NCBI GenBank assembly: GCA_947585105.1
Contig: CANPWV010000011.1
Coordinates: forward strand, 1 to 44,632
DNA: 44,632 nt
Direction: 5' to 3'
Source: an uncultured Clostridia bacterium
GTDB lineage: Bacteria; Bacillota; Clostridia; TANB77; CAG-508
Positions 26,226-35,289 of this stretch are shown one piece after another; position 1 is the first letter of the stretch, and each line of letters opens with the position of its first letter. Made by a program: the position numbers and the translations under genes. Below the pieces are notes generated by a model. That model was not told the origin of the DNA, did not search any database, and saw only the letters and a program-made list of their open reading frames with translations.

Positions 26226-28135
26226 TTAATTTTCTCCTTTTTGCTCTCGTCAATTTTTAACAAAAATGAATATAATTTATAGTAATTTATATTTATTCTA
26301 AATACAGACTTTAAAAAACCTATTTTCCATCTAGAATTTGAAAAATCTTTACACATTTCTTTTAAATGAAAAATATAATAAAATAAACTTTTAGAATCTA
26401 TAAATTTTAATTTTGTTGTTTCTACATAATCTATATTTCTAAATAATTTTAAATCATCAGATGATGGACAACTTCCCAATTTAAGGATATTTTTAAAAGC
26501 AATTTTATAATCAATATTAGAATATTCGTTAATTTTTGAGCCTATAAAATCATTAATAAATTGAATAGCTCCATTTTGAATATTAAAAAAACTCCTTTTT
26601 TCATTCTCTTGATATTCATACTCATCAAGAACAGGAATAATTTTATTGTCTTTTTCTTCATAGCCTAAAGTTGTTCCATGTTGTGCCAAAAAGAAACTTT
26701 CAAATAAATTCAAAAAACTGTGTACCATTTTGTATTCATAAATTGAGTTATCATTAAATAAGAAATTTTTAATTAATTCTTTATCATTAATCATTTCATT
26801 TGACTTATCACTCTTTCCAATGTAAAAACCTGTTATAAAGGCATCACTTTTACAAACCTCTTGCAAAGATTTTTGTATAGTTCCAACCCATCCAACATCA
26901 GAAACAGCAATAATTCCGCCAAACTTTTCTTGATTCAAATATTTTATTAAATTTTTTTCTTTTTCTAAATTAACATTTTTTACATCATTTAATATTTTAT
27001 CAAAAAATTTATTAAAATCACTTATTTTACTAATATCATCTGTTACGGAATAATTAAATTCTTTTAATAAATTTTCATAATTATTATAATCTAATCCTAA
27101 TAATTCAAAAAATTCTTTTAAATTGGTATCTCTTTTAAGTCTTAATACTTTTTTAGTTTCTTCTAGTGAACTTACATTTTTCAAAAGTGAAACTCTAACA
27201 CTTCTTCTAGAAACATACAAATAGTTTGATTTAATATTTTCGTCATCATTCATTAAATCAAACGCTTTTTTCAATAAGTTTCCTTCTCTAGATAAAAAGA
27301 ATATTTTTTCAATATTATTTTTCTTTAAACTATTAATAAGCCATTTTGTATAACCGTATAGAAGAGGTCCTAAAGTTTCATAACCAATTCTATAATATAT
27401 ATCACTTTCAGGATCTATTCTATTATTTATAAAACTATTTAAAATATTATAATCTAAAATATCTAATTTATCTTTATCAAAATATCTCAGATTATCAACA
27501 TGTTTTGGTATTAAAATTGATTTTATTCCAAATCTTCGAGGATTTATAAAATCAGCTCTTTTAGAATCTCCTATATGTATTATCTGATTTGATGTTATGT
27601 TTAATTTTTTTAATATATTTTTATATAGTTCTCCAGTATATTTACTACATTTTTCCTCATTAGATAAGAACAAATAATCATAAGAAATGTTGCATTTTTT
27701 TAAAATTTTTTCTATATATTTTTTGTTCAAGTACATGTCTGATGTAATAAGAATTTTCTTTTTACTTTTTAAACAAAATTCATATATTGGAAAAAATAAA
27801 TTATTTATGTTACAAAAGTCAATTTCAGTATTTACTTCAATTTCCTTTAATTTTTCTAAATCATCTTTTTGATAATCTTTAAAACATTGATATATCTCAT
27901 CTATATTAGGCTCTCTGTTTTCAAATTTATTTATAGCTTCTTTTTCGGCTAAAATTCTATCATTAACAAAATTCTCTATCTTTTTATTATATTTTTTATA
28001 ATATTCATTTTCAATAATATAAAAAATTTTCTTTGGTGAAGAAACATCTCTTTTTATCAATGTATCAAATAAATCAAAAGAAACATATTCATAATTTTCG
28101 AATTTTGAAATTATTTTATTTACTTTATAATTCAT
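26222..28135 (-). CDS. Large HAD-like protein of polysaccharide locus
   Basis: A 637-residue protein. Residues 1-230 form a HAD hydrolase domain: YVSFDLFDTLIKRDV has the DxxDT nucleophile motif, KKILITSDMYLNKKYI the second, and IIHIGDSKRADFINPRRFGIKSIL the last acidic motif. The remaining 400 residues have a conserved-looking block IEKIFFLSREGNLLKKAFDLM and VSRRSVRVSLL, then IIAVSDVGWVGTIQKSL, with no clear membrane segment. Such two-part proteins recur in capsule and teichoic acid clusters but their reaction is not known to me. Transcription likely starts at its own promoter cassette (28161-28222). Confidence 0.75.
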   Translation of the reverse strand: MNYKVNKIISKFENYEYVSFDLFDTLIKRDVSSPKKIFYIIENEYYKKYNKKIENFVNDRILAEKEAINKFENREPNIDEIYQCFKDYQKDDLEKLKEIEVNTEIDFCNINNLFFPIYEFCLKSKKKILITSDMYLNKKYIEKILKKCNISYDYLFLSNEEKCSKYTGELYKNILKKLNITSNQIIHIGDSKRADFINPRRFGIKSILIPKHVDNLRYFDKDKLDILDYNILNSFINNRIDPESDIYYRIGYETLGPLLYGYTKWLINSLKKNNIEKIFFLSREGNLLKKAFDLMNDDENIKSNYLYVSRRSVRVSLLKNVSSLEETKKVLRLKRDTNLKEFFELLGLDYNNYENLLKEFNYSVTDDISKISDFNKFFDKILNDVKNVNLEKEKNLIKYLNQEKFGGIIAVSDVGWVGTIQKSLQEVCKSDAFITGFYIGKSDKSNEMINDKELIKNFLFNDNSIYEYKMVHSFLNLFESFFLAQHGTTLGYEEKDNKIIPVLDEYEYQENEKRSFFNIQNGAIQFINDFIGSKINEYSNIDYKIAFKNILKLGSCPSSDDLKLFRNIDYVETTKLKFIDSKSLFYYIFHLKEMCKDFSNSRWKIGFLKSVFRININYYKLYSFLLKIDESKKEKIK

Positions 28136-28160
28136 TGAAAACTCCTTTTATCAAGCAAAA

Positions 28161-28222
28161 ATACTATCTACAAATTTTCAAAAATTCATAGATAGTATAT
28201 CATTTATTATTATATTTTTCAA
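28161..28222 (-). promoter_or_regulatory. Promoter with overlapping palindromic operator (copy A)
   Basis: Minus strand: TTGAAA (complement of 28217-28222), 17 bases, TATACT (complement of 28194-28199). The -10 box is the outer end of an inverted repeat with 18-base arms (28161-28178 and 28181-28198). The start of transcription would fall near the centre of the palindrome, so it would act as DNA (an operator) rather than as a full RNA hairpin. A near copy lies at 29075-29135. Confidence 0.7.
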
Positions 28223-28250
28223 CCAAAAATTGACATTTTTTACATTATTT

Positions 28251-29039
28251 TTAAAAACTTTTTTTGTATTTTTTTCCAGTAAATTTAGCTATTAAAAAGG
28301 AACCTCCTTTTTTGAACCAATTTACTTTTTGCATATTTATAACTTTAACTTCTTTGTAGTTATATTTTTTAGTTTTGATCCATACATCTAAAAGTCTTTC
28401 AGAAATTCTTCCAAAGAATCTTGAATGAAAATCATCATATTTTGAAAAATCTATTTTCCTTTCAAGTTCAAACAATATATCAAAAAGCCACTCACAATAT
28501 TCTTCAAAATACTGTCTTTTCATTATAAACATATTAAAAGCGTGAAGCTTTGTAGTTTTTTTCAAATTTTCAAATTCTTCAAAATATTCTGGATATTTTT
28601 CTTTTATAATATTTCCAGCCATATCTAAAGGCTCAATATACATTGTATGTTTATAATGATTATAAACATTTTCAATAAAATAATTTCTCTTTTTTGGTAA
28701 AATAATATCATTATTATCAAGAAGTTTTTCTACTTCTTCTCTATTTAAAACTCTTTTAAATTTTTCGTCTTCACTTTTTAAAAAGCAATTTTTCTTAGAA
28801 AAGTATCTTCGATAATGAACTAGACCTATATAATCGCTTTCTAAATTTTTCCAAGCCCAATAAAGTCCTGTAAGCTCACAAAAATATGGATTTTTAATTG
28901 AAATATTATCACCAGTGTTATCTTTTTCAAAACCTATATCTGCTTTTCCTTCACTTCCAACATGTAAAGGTAAATATATTTCGTCTTTTGGAACTTGATA
29001 TTTTTTATGTGTAGCCACAATTATTTTTATATCTTTCAA
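28251..29039 (-). CDS. DUF4422 domain protein, probable glycosyltransferase
   Basis: A 262-residue paralogue of the protein at 23229-24011. KIIVATHKKYQVPKDEIYLPLHVG begins the family, EKDNTGDNISIKNPYFCELTGLYWAWKN and DYIGLVHYRRYFSKK follow (about 38-85), with FGRISERLLDVWI near the end and a basic tail. It is flanked on both sides by the same promoter-palindrome cassette, so it may be a separately controlled unit that entered or duplicated within the locus as a block. Confidence 0.85.
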   Translation of the reverse strand: MKDIKIIVATHKKYQVPKDEIYLPLHVGSEGKADIGFEKDNTGDNISIKNPYFCELTGLYWAWKNLESDYIGLVHYRRYFSKKNCFLKSEDEKFKRVLNREEVEKLLDNNDIILPKKRNYFIENVYNHYKHTMYIEPLDMAGNIIKEKYPEYFEEFENLKKTTKLHAFNMFIMKRQYFEEYCEWLFDILFELERKIDFSKYDDFHSRFFGRISERLLDVWIKTKKYNYKEVKVINMQKVNWFKKGGSFLIAKFTGKKYKKSF

Positions 29040-29074
29040 TTTTATTATATTTTTCCTTTCAAATTTTAATAAAA

Positions 29075-29135
29075 ATACTATCTACAAGTTTTAAAAACTT
29101 ATAGATAGTATATCATTTATCTTCATATATTTCAA
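29075..29135 (-). promoter_or_regulatory. Promoter with overlapping palindromic operator (copy B)
   Basis: Same design as copy A: TTGAAA (complement of 29130-29135), 17 bases, TATACT (complement of 29107-29112), with an inverted repeat of two 18-base arms (29075-29092, 29094-29111; one mismatch). Similarity to copy A extends about 40 bases further upstream of the -35 box, including the plus-strand string TTGACATTTTTT. Confidence 0.72.
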
Positions 29136-29190
29136 TCATAATTTGACATTTTTTTATTATTTTTGATGATTTCTTTTTATTCTATTCTCT

Positions 29191-30273
29191 CTACTTTTTA
29201 TTTCTTCCTGCTATAACAAATATAATTGTAACTACTATAACAATAGCCAATACACTTGTGACAATTATTAGTGTTTTATAATTCTTTGACTCAGAATTTT
29301 CTTTTATAGAAGAACCAACTTCTGGCTCTACCGCTGGTTTCTGTTCAATATCAATATTTATTATATTATCATCTGCTATTTCTTCATTCCAATCTCTATC
29401 AAGTATTTCATTCCAAATAATAGCAAATTCAGCTTTTTCCGATTTTGAATCATCTTTTACTTTTATTTTTATATATACAATAGGAAGGCTTTGATCTATA
29501 TGAATCAAATTATCACTTTGTATTCCAAATCCATTCACATCTCCTAATATTCCATTATAATAAGGTATAATTTCCGCATCATTTGGTAAACCTTCTCCTT
29601 TTTCTATATCTAAAATTTCTATATCTTCATCATATAAAAGTTCAACATTCATAAAATTGATCCACATTTCATTGTCTGATTGAACAGAAATGGTTTGCTC
29701 TTCAGATGGAGCCATTCTTTGATTCCAAATCATTCTAAATTCTTGCTTTTCAGGAGGTTCATTAGAGTTTGAAATTATAACACTTCCTGGAAAAGTATCT
29801 ATAGCTATTTCTTGGCTGTCATCATATAATAATTGTGCATGACTCCAAGCAATTCTATATTTTCCAAAATTAGAAGTATCTTTACTTGTTATATTTATTT
29901 TTAAAAGTCTTCCTTCGTTAATCTCAATTCTTTCTTTAGTATCATTTTCAATTGAAAAACCTATAATTTTACCTTGATCATCTTTTATTACAGATAACTG
30001 GGCTTGAATTGGTAATATTTCTCCTTTTTCTATTCCTGTAATTTCAAAACCATCACTATCATAATCAAGTTCAGCTCTAAAATACATAAATTCAAGCTTT
30101 TCATTAACTGTTATATCTAGAGTAGCTGTTTCATCTCTTTTCATAACTAAATTACGAACAATATTAAATATCGGCTTATTATCTGTTTCTCCAAATACAG
30201 TATTTAACGGAACAATTGATAATGATATAATAATCAAAATAATTATTGCTAATATTTTTTTAATTTTTTTCAT
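29191..30273 (-). CDS. Secreted membrane-anchored protein with two cohesin-like domains
   Basis: A 360-residue surface protein. The start at 30273 (MKKIKKILAIIILIIISLSIVPLNTVFG) gives a clean signal peptide behind AAAGGAAAT; an ATG at 30300 adds nine residues and is less likely. Two beta-rich modules follow, each with TATLDITVN or EQTISVQSD, (F/M)(R/N)(A/V)EL(D/L)YD, and (I/D)EKGE(I/G)LP, a pattern like cohesin-type domains with two copies at about 45-165 and 180-305. A C-terminal transmembrane helix (about 336-357) and the basic tail GRNKK anchor it. No LPxTG motif is visible. Its role is unknown; it lies at the upstream end of the polysaccharide run. Confidence 0.7.
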   Translation of the reverse strand: MKKIKKILAIIILIIISLSIVPLNTVFGETDNKPIFNIVRNLVMKRDETATLDITVNEKLEFMYFRAELDYDSDGFEITGIEKGEILPIQAQLSVIKDDQGKIIGFSIENDTKERIEINEGRLLKINITSKDTSNFGKYRIAWSHAQLLYDDSQEIAIDTFPGSVIISNSNEPPEKQEFRMIWNQRMAPSEEQTISVQSDNEMWINFMNVELLYDEDIEILDIEKGEGLPNDAEIIPYYNGILGDVNGFGIQSDNLIHIDQSLPIVYIKIKVKDDSKSEKAEFAIIWNEILDRDWNEEIADDNIINIDIEQKPAVEPEVGSSIKENSESKNYKTLIIVTSVLAIVIVVTIIFVIAGRNKK

Positions 30274-30356
30274 ATCTCTTATTTCCTTTCTTTTGTACAT
30301 TTTTTTCTAATTCCACTTTTTTAAGTCCCAATTTAATGGCTGGGTTCACCAACTTT

Positions 30357-30719
30357 TTAACTATTGTTAATTTCTTTACTTATTACTCTTCTTAATTTTG
30401 GAATATCATTTAACGCTGTATCAAAAATCACTTTATAATCCATATCTAAATAATGATGAGCAAATCTTTCTCTCATACGAATAATCTCATTCCACTCTAT
30501 TTCATTTTTAGTTTTTTCTATATACTCTTTATAATCTTTGTTTAATTTTTTTGATAACTCACATATTTGGAAAAGTGGCATTGAAATTGCGTTTCTAAAT
30601 ATAAAATTACTTAAAAATGTTTCGTAATCTTTTCCAAAAAATTTAAATACTTTCATTATTTCATCACAATATGATTTTATATGAATTAAAATAATCTTCT
30701 TACTATCTAAATCTGACAT
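30357..30719 (-). CDS. hepT: HEPN-domain RNase toxin (HepT-like)
   Basis: A 120-residue helical protein of the HepT/DUF86 group. RERFAHHYLDMDY near the C-terminus holds the R-x4-H active-site motif of HEPN ribonucleases with the following Tyr that the MNT partner modifies. It starts 9 bases after the MNT gene, the usual order being variable. In studied pairs the toxin cleaves RNA until the antitoxin adds AMP to its tyrosine. A role in phage defence or plasmid-like maintenance is inferred. Confidence 0.85.
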   Translation of the reverse strand: MSDLDSKKIILIHIKSYCDEIMKVFKFFGKDYETFLSNFIFRNAISMPLFQICELSKKLNKDYKEYIEKTKNEIEWNEIIRMRERFAHHYLDMDYKVIFDTALNDIPKLRRVISKEINNS

Positions 30720-30728
30720 ATATTCTCC

Positions 30729-31079
30729 TTACCCATAAATTTTTACTCTATCGTTTAAAACTTCATTATAAAAAATCTTCTTTGCTTTCTTTTTAGCAGG
30801 ATTGTCATATTTTATATCTTCAGTATAAGTTTCTTCAGTTACAATATCAACAGATTTTTTAAGTTTGTTTTCTAATTCGTCAAATAATTTTCCTAATGTT
30901 ATTAAAGTTATTTTGGAATCTCCTCTTTTTATCATAATATCTATATCAGAATTTGGTTTGGCTTCCCCTCTAGCATATGATCCAAAAATATAAGCTTCTT
31001 CTATACCATAATTTTTTAGAATATCAACAATTAATAATCTTATTTCATCAATAGAATAAATTTTACTATTTTTTCTCAT
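30729..31079 (-). CDS. mntA: MNT-domain nucleotidyltransferase antitoxin
   Basis: A 116-residue minimal nucleotidyltransferase. AYIFGSYARGEAKPNSDIDIMI (about residues 30-51) contains the GS-x10-DxD catalytic motif. Its partner is the HEPN protein encoded 9 bases downstream. In the type VII MntA/HepT system MntA transfers AMP from ATP to the toxin and so silences it. The pair sits downstream of a YezG-like gene and the glycolytic operon; no separate promoter stands out. Confidence 0.85.
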   Translation of the reverse strand: MRKNSKIYSIDEIRLLIVDILKNYGIEEAYIFGSYARGEAKPNSDIDIMIKRGDSKITLITLGKLFDELENKLKKSVDIVTEETYTEDIKYDNPAKKKAKKIFYNEVLNDRVKIYG

Positions 31080-31128
31080 ATACTAATCTCCTCTCAATAA
31101 TATTATAATCAAATTTTAACTTTTTCCC

Positions 31129-31884
31129 TCACCTAATATTTCTATTCCTCAAAATTTCATTTTTGATAACAAGTTCGGTGTCGTCGTCTTCCAAGATATC
31201 GAGTTGTTTTTTTCTTTTCTTCTTCTCTTCTTTTTTTCTTCTTTTCTCCTCTAAACGCTTTTGCTCTTTGTCTCTTTCTATGATCTCGTCTAAAGTAAGA
31301 CTGCTTTCATAGTCTACTGTAGCTTTTGCTGGGCGTTCGTAAATTTCAGTTTCAACTATTTCCATCTTTTTTGGAAGGCTAACTTTTGATTCTTGAATAT
31401 AATCTTCCATAAACTTTCTATCACTTCTATTTAGTGAATCTAAGTCTATATTAAGATTTTCATATCTCCAAATAAGGTGCCTTTCTTCTGGTGAATATTC
31501 TGAATTTAATAGATTCTCAAATCCATATTTTACAACAAATTTTTTGTTTGAACAAACAATATCAATTGTCGTAAATTTTAATTTTCTAAACTTTCTGTAA
31601 CTGTCTCGAAGATGTTTTATCGTATTATACAAGCTTGTTATTAATCTTGAATAATCCTCTTCATCAATATCAAAAAGACTAGGAACTTCATAGCAATTTA
31701 CAGGCTTCCTCTTCAAAATTCCTTTTGGAATATAATATACAAAAAGCTCTCCTTTAGGAATTTGATTTGATATATCAATAAATGAAGTGTGAAGGAAAAC
31801 AGTTTTCCAACTTTCAGGCATCATCTCAAATAGATGGTCTTGAATTTGACTATAAAATTCTTCTTCTCCTTGAAATCCTACCAT
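31129..31884 (-). CDS. YezG/DUF600-family protein with charged C-terminal tail
   Basis: A 251-residue protein. The first 150 residues have the YezG (DUF600) pattern: YSQIQDHLFEMMPESWKTVFLH, VPSLFDIDEEDYSRLITSLYNTIKHLRDSYRK, and NLLNSEYSPEERHLIWRYENL. YezG-type proteins are antitoxins or immunity proteins of polymorphic toxins such as YeeF. From about 150 on it departs from the family, with a very basic and acidic coiled-coil stretch (RDKEQKRLEEKRRKKEEKKKRKK), so it may have an added role. No cognate toxin gene is beside it unless the HEPN/MNT pair counts. It starts 26 bases after gpmI and is probably co-transcribed. Confidence 0.7.
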   Translation of the reverse strand: MVGFQGEEEFYSQIQDHLFEMMPESWKTVFLHTSFIDISNQIPKGELFVYYIPKGILKRKPVNCYEVPSLFDIDEEDYSRLITSLYNTIKHLRDSYRKFRKLKFTTIDIVCSNKKFVVKYGFENLLNSEYSPEERHLIWRYENLNIDLDSLNRSDRKFMEDYIQESKVSLPKKMEIVETEIYERPAKATVDYESSLTLDEIIERDKEQKRLEEKRRKKEEKKKRKKQLDILEDDDTELVIKNEILRNRNIR

Positions 31885-31910
31885 TTTCCTTCCTCCTAAG
31901 TGTTTTACAT

Positions 31911-33446
31911 TTAAACAAGTAAACTGTTTCCTGTCATTTCTTCTGGTTTATCTAATCCCATTAGCTCTAGCATTGTAGGCGCTAAGTCAGCCAAGCAACC
32001 TTCTTTTAATTTTCTGTTTGTATTACCTAATAATACAAGTGGAACAGGGTTTGTAGTATGAGCTGTATGTGGTTCTCCTGTTTTGTAATCTATCATTTGC
32101 TCGCAATTTCCGTGATCTGCTACAATTAAAAGAACTCCCTCATTTTCTTCTATCGCTTGTTTTACTCTTCCTATACATACATCTAAAAACTCTAAAGCTT
32201 TGATAACAGCTTCTAAGCTTCCGGTATGACCTACCATGTCAGGGTTAGCGTAATTTAAAATTATACTATCATATTTTCTAGAATTTATCGCTTCTACTAC
32301 TTTGTTTGTTACCTCTTCAGCGCTCATCTCAGGCTTCAAATCATAAGTTTCAACTTTTGGTGATGGAACTAAAATTCTGTCTTCACCTTCATATTGTTCT
32401 TCTTTTCCGCCATTGAAGAAAAATGTAACATGAGCGTATTTCTCAGTTTCAGCAATTCTTAATTGAGTTTTTCCTAATTTTGAAATATATTCTCCAAAAG
32501 TATTTTTAAGCTCTTCTTTTTTGAAGGCAACTTCTACATTTGGCATAGTTTCATCATAAGGTGTCATACAAACAAAATATGTTTTGAAAAATTTATCTCT
32601 TTTAAAACCGTCAAAGTCAGGATCTACTATTGTTCTAGTTATTTCTCTAGCTCTATCAGGTCTAAAATTAAAGAATATTACTGAATCGTTTTCTTCTATT
32701 TTTGCTGTAGGCTCTCCATTTTGATCTAAGACAACTGTAGGTTTTACAAACTCGTCAAATTCTTCTCTTTGATAAGATTCTTCCATTGCTTCTAAGGCGC
32801 TTCCAGCTTGTTCTCCTTCGCCTTTTACTAAAGCGTTATAAGCAAGCTCTACTCTTTCCCATCTTTTATCTCTGTCCATAGCGTAGAATCTTCCACTTAC
32901 AGTAGCAATTTTTCCTACACCTTTTTCAGCCATTTTCTTCTCTAATTCAGTTATATATGTTTCTCCTGAAGATGGAGGTGTATCTCTACCATCCATAAAG
33001 CAGTGAACAAATACATTTTCAAAATCTTTTCTTTTAGCCATTTCTAAAAGTCCATATAAATGTCTATTATGGCTATGAACACCGCCGTCTGACAAAAGTC
33101 CTATTAAGTGTAATTTTGAATTGTGTTTCTTACAATTATCTATTGCTTTAACAAATTCAGGAACACTAAAGAAATCGCCATCTTCAATAGATTTATTGAT
33201 TTTTTGTAAATCTTGATATACGATTCTTCCAGCACCTATATTTGTATGTCCGACTTCACTATTACCCATTTGGCCATCTGGAAGTCCTACATCAACTCCA
33301 CTTGTGTGAACTATTGTATTTGGATTCTCGCTAAAAATTTGATCCAAATTTGGTGTGTTAGAAAGCTTAACAGCGTTTCCTTCAACCTTTTCATTGATTC
33401 CATAACCATCAAGAATCATTAACATTGTAACTTTTTTACTTTCCAT
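31911..33446 (-). CDS. gpmI: 2,3-bisphosphoglycerate-independent phosphoglycerate mutase
   Basis: A 511-residue enzyme converting 3- to 2-phosphoglycerate with two manganese ions. MLILDGYGI is the first metal motif; GQMGNSEVGHTNIGAGR carries the catalytic Ser (SEVGH), and NYANPDMVGHTG with VADHGNCEQM give the remaining metal ligands. Length is exactly that of the family. It is the last glycolytic gene of the gap-pgk-rbsK-iunH-tpiA-gpmI run; enolase is not in the window. Confidence 0.95.
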   Translation of the reverse strand: MESKKVTMLMILDGYGINEKVEGNAVKLSNTPNLDQIFSENPNTIVHTSGVDVGLPDGQMGNSEVGHTNIGAGRIVYQDLQKINKSIEDGDFFSVPEFVKAIDNCKKHNSKLHLIGLLSDGGVHSHNRHLYGLLEMAKRKDFENVFVHCFMDGRDTPPSSGETYITELEKKMAEKGVGKIATVSGRFYAMDRDKRWERVELAYNALVKGEGEQAGSALEAMEESYQREEFDEFVKPTVVLDQNGEPTAKIEENDSVIFFNFRPDRAREITRTIVDPDFDGFKRDKFFKTYFVCMTPYDETMPNVEVAFKKEELKNTFGEYISKLGKTQLRIAETEKYAHVTFFFNGGKEEQYEGEDRILVPSPKVETYDLKPEMSAEEVTNKVVEAINSRKYDSIILNYANPDMVGHTGSLEAVIKALEFLDVCIGRVKQAIEENEGVLLIVADHGNCEQMIDYKTGEPHTAHTTNPVPLVLLGNTNRKLKEGCLADLAPTMLELMGLDKPEEMTGNSLLV

Positions 33447-33513
33447 CAGTTTTCTTACCTTCTTTTTATTTTGTATTTTTATGATATTTATTAATCTCTA
33501 TCAGCGCGAAGGG

Positions 33514-34266
33514 TTAATCCTCATAATTTACTATTTTACTAAATTCGTCAGGCTTTAAGCTGGCTCCACCAACTAATCCTCCATCTATATCAGAAGTAGT
33601 AAATAGTTCTTTAGCGTTTGAAGATTTTACACTTCCGCCATATTGAATTATGATTTCTTCAGCAACGTCGTTTCCAAAAAGCTCAGCTACTTGTTTTCTA
33701 ATTGTTTTAATCATGTTATTAGCATCTTCACTTGTAGCTGTTTTTCCAGTTCCGATTGCCCAAATTGGCTCATAAGCAATAATTGTACTCTTTACTTGGT
33801 CATTTGTCAAGCCCTCTAAATCAAGTTTTACTTGTTTTGTTACTACATTTTCAGCTTGACCTTTTTCTCTTTCTTCAAGTTTTTCTCCAACGCAAACTAT
33901 TGGTTTTAAGCCATTTTCAAAAGCGGATTTAATTTTTTTATTTACTGATTCATCTGTTTCATTAAAATATTGTCTTCTTTCGCTGTGTCCAATAATTACA
34001 TATTCTACACCGATTGATTTTAACATTTTTCCAGAAACTTCACCAGTATAAGCGCCTTTTTCTTCAAAGTGCATATTTTGAGCGCCTATTTTAATATTTG
34101 TTCCTTGAGCATTCATTAAGCAATAAAACAAATCTGTGTAAGGAACACATAAAATTACCTCTGATTTTGAATCTTTAACAAGAGGCGCAAAAGCCTCTAT
34201 GTACTCAATTGCTTCATTTGGAAGCATATTCATTTTCCAGTTTCCAGCGATTACTTTTCTTCTCAT
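33514..34266 (-). CDS. tpiA: Triosephosphate isomerase
   Basis: A 250-residue TIM barrel interconverting dihydroxyacetone phosphate and glyceraldehyde 3-phosphate. VIAGNWKMN holds the catalytic Lys, VIIGHSERRQYF the His, and AYEPIWAIGTGKTA the catalytic Glu with the flexible loop; GLVGGASL closes the phosphate site. ATG 34266 is used because AAAGGAAAG lies just upstream. It lies 25 bases after iunH. Confidence 0.95.
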   Translation of the reverse strand: MRRKVIAGNWKMNMLPNEAIEYIEAFAPLVKDSKSEVILCVPYTDLFYCLMNAQGTNIKIGAQNMHFEEKGAYTGEVSGKMLKSIGVEYVIIGHSERRQYFNETDESVNKKIKSAFENGLKPIVCVGEKLEEREKGQAENVVTKQVKLDLEGLTNDQVKSTIIAYEPIWAIGTGKTATSEDANNMIKTIRKQVAELFGNDVAEEIIIQYGGSVKSSNAKELFTTSDIDGGLVGGASLKPDEFSKIVNYED

Positions 34267-34291
34267 AAATATCTTTCCTTTCTTATTAATT

Positions 34292-35275
34292 TTATTTATG
34301 TTCTTCATAATATTTGTCTATAATTTGATTTATCTTACTTTTGCTATCTTTAAAAATAGTTTTAAACAATAATTTCAAAAATTCAGAACTGTTTACATCA
34401 TAAGCAACTCTAGCGTTTGGTAACTTATTCATTTCTAAATAATTATTATAAACTATTGACTGTCCCAAGTTTTCTTTTTCTAAAGATATTTCAACAAAAG
34501 CGTCTTTTAATTTTAATAAACTTTCATCTAATAAATAACCAATTGTTAGAGAATCATTGATTATAGAGCCATCTGTTCCAGCGTTTTGTCTATCAAAATT
34601 TGCACCATTTCTACTAATATCATACCAAAATCTTGAAAGCTCAGTATTTTTATCTAGTAAAAATTTTTCTAAACTTGAATTTAAAACAACTTTTGTTGTA
34701 ACATCAAGTCCTATCATTACAATTTCTTTGAATCCAGCTTCAAAAACGATTTTAGCAGATAATGGATCTTTATAAAAATTAAATTCAGCGTTTTTAGTTA
34801 TATTAAATTTATTTTCTCCACCACCCATTAGAACGACTCTTTTTACATTTTTAGCAAAATTTTCGTCTTTCTTAATAGCTAAAGCGATATTTGTAAGTGG
34901 TCCAATTGGAACTAATGTAATTTCTCCTGGGTATTTATTTACAGTTTCAATTAAAAAATCAACTCCGTCTTTTTCTTCTGTTGCTCTTGAAACACTATAT
35001 TCGACATTGCTAAAACCATTTTCTCCATGAACATTAGTACCACTAACACCTTTAGTTTCAGGAGATAAAGGTTCGCTAGCACCTTTATAAACTTTTATAT
35101 CATTTTCTTCTGATAATTCTAAAGCTTTTAAGCAATTTCTTGTAGCGTTTTCTAAAGAGCAATTTCCAGTAACTGTAGTAATTCCCAAAATATCAAATTT
35201 TTTTGAGTCAACAGCAAACAAAATCGCAGCAAAATCATCAATTCCTGGATCTGTATCAATAATAATTTTTTCCAT
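34292..35275 (-). CDS. Inosine-uridine preferring nucleoside hydrolase
   Basis: A 327-residue enzyme that splits nucleosides into base and ribose. IIIDTDPGIDDFAAILFA is the calcium-binding DTDPGxDD motif at the N-terminus; PLTNIALAIKK, VLMGGG and the NAEFNFYKDPLSA block are typical, and GTDGSIINDSLTIGYLL holds the active-site His-equivalent region, here with Asn-Asp (IINDSL) rather than the usual His-Asp. That change suggests altered base preference. It lies 14 bases after the ribokinase gene, so the ribose set free can be phosphorylated directly. Confidence 0.88.
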   Translation of the reverse strand: MEKIIIDTDPGIDDFAAILFAVDSKKFDILGITTVTGNCSLENATRNCLKALELSEENDIKVYKGASEPLSPETKGVSGTNVHGENGFSNVEYSVSRATEEKDGVDFLIETVNKYPGEITLVPIGPLTNIALAIKKDENFAKNVKRVVLMGGGENKFNITKNAEFNFYKDPLSAKIVFEAGFKEIVMIGLDVTTKVVLNSSLEKFLLDKNTELSRFWYDISRNGANFDRQNAGTDGSIINDSLTIGYLLDESLLKLKDAFVEISLEKENLGQSIVYNNYLEMNKLPNARVAYDVNSSEFLKLLFKTIFKDSKSKINQIIDKYYEEHK

Positions 35276-35289
35276 AAATAAACTCCTTT

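Noticed and set aside
28150..28200. The palindromes at 28161 and 29075 as plain terminators
   Set aside because: They overlap the -10 boxes of good promoters, have no adequate T-run on the minus strand and come directly before genes.
30310..30350. tRNA-like GGTTCACC string before hepT
   Set aside because: No acceptor stem or anticodon arm can be drawn around it. No tRNA or rRNA gene was recognised anywhere in the window.
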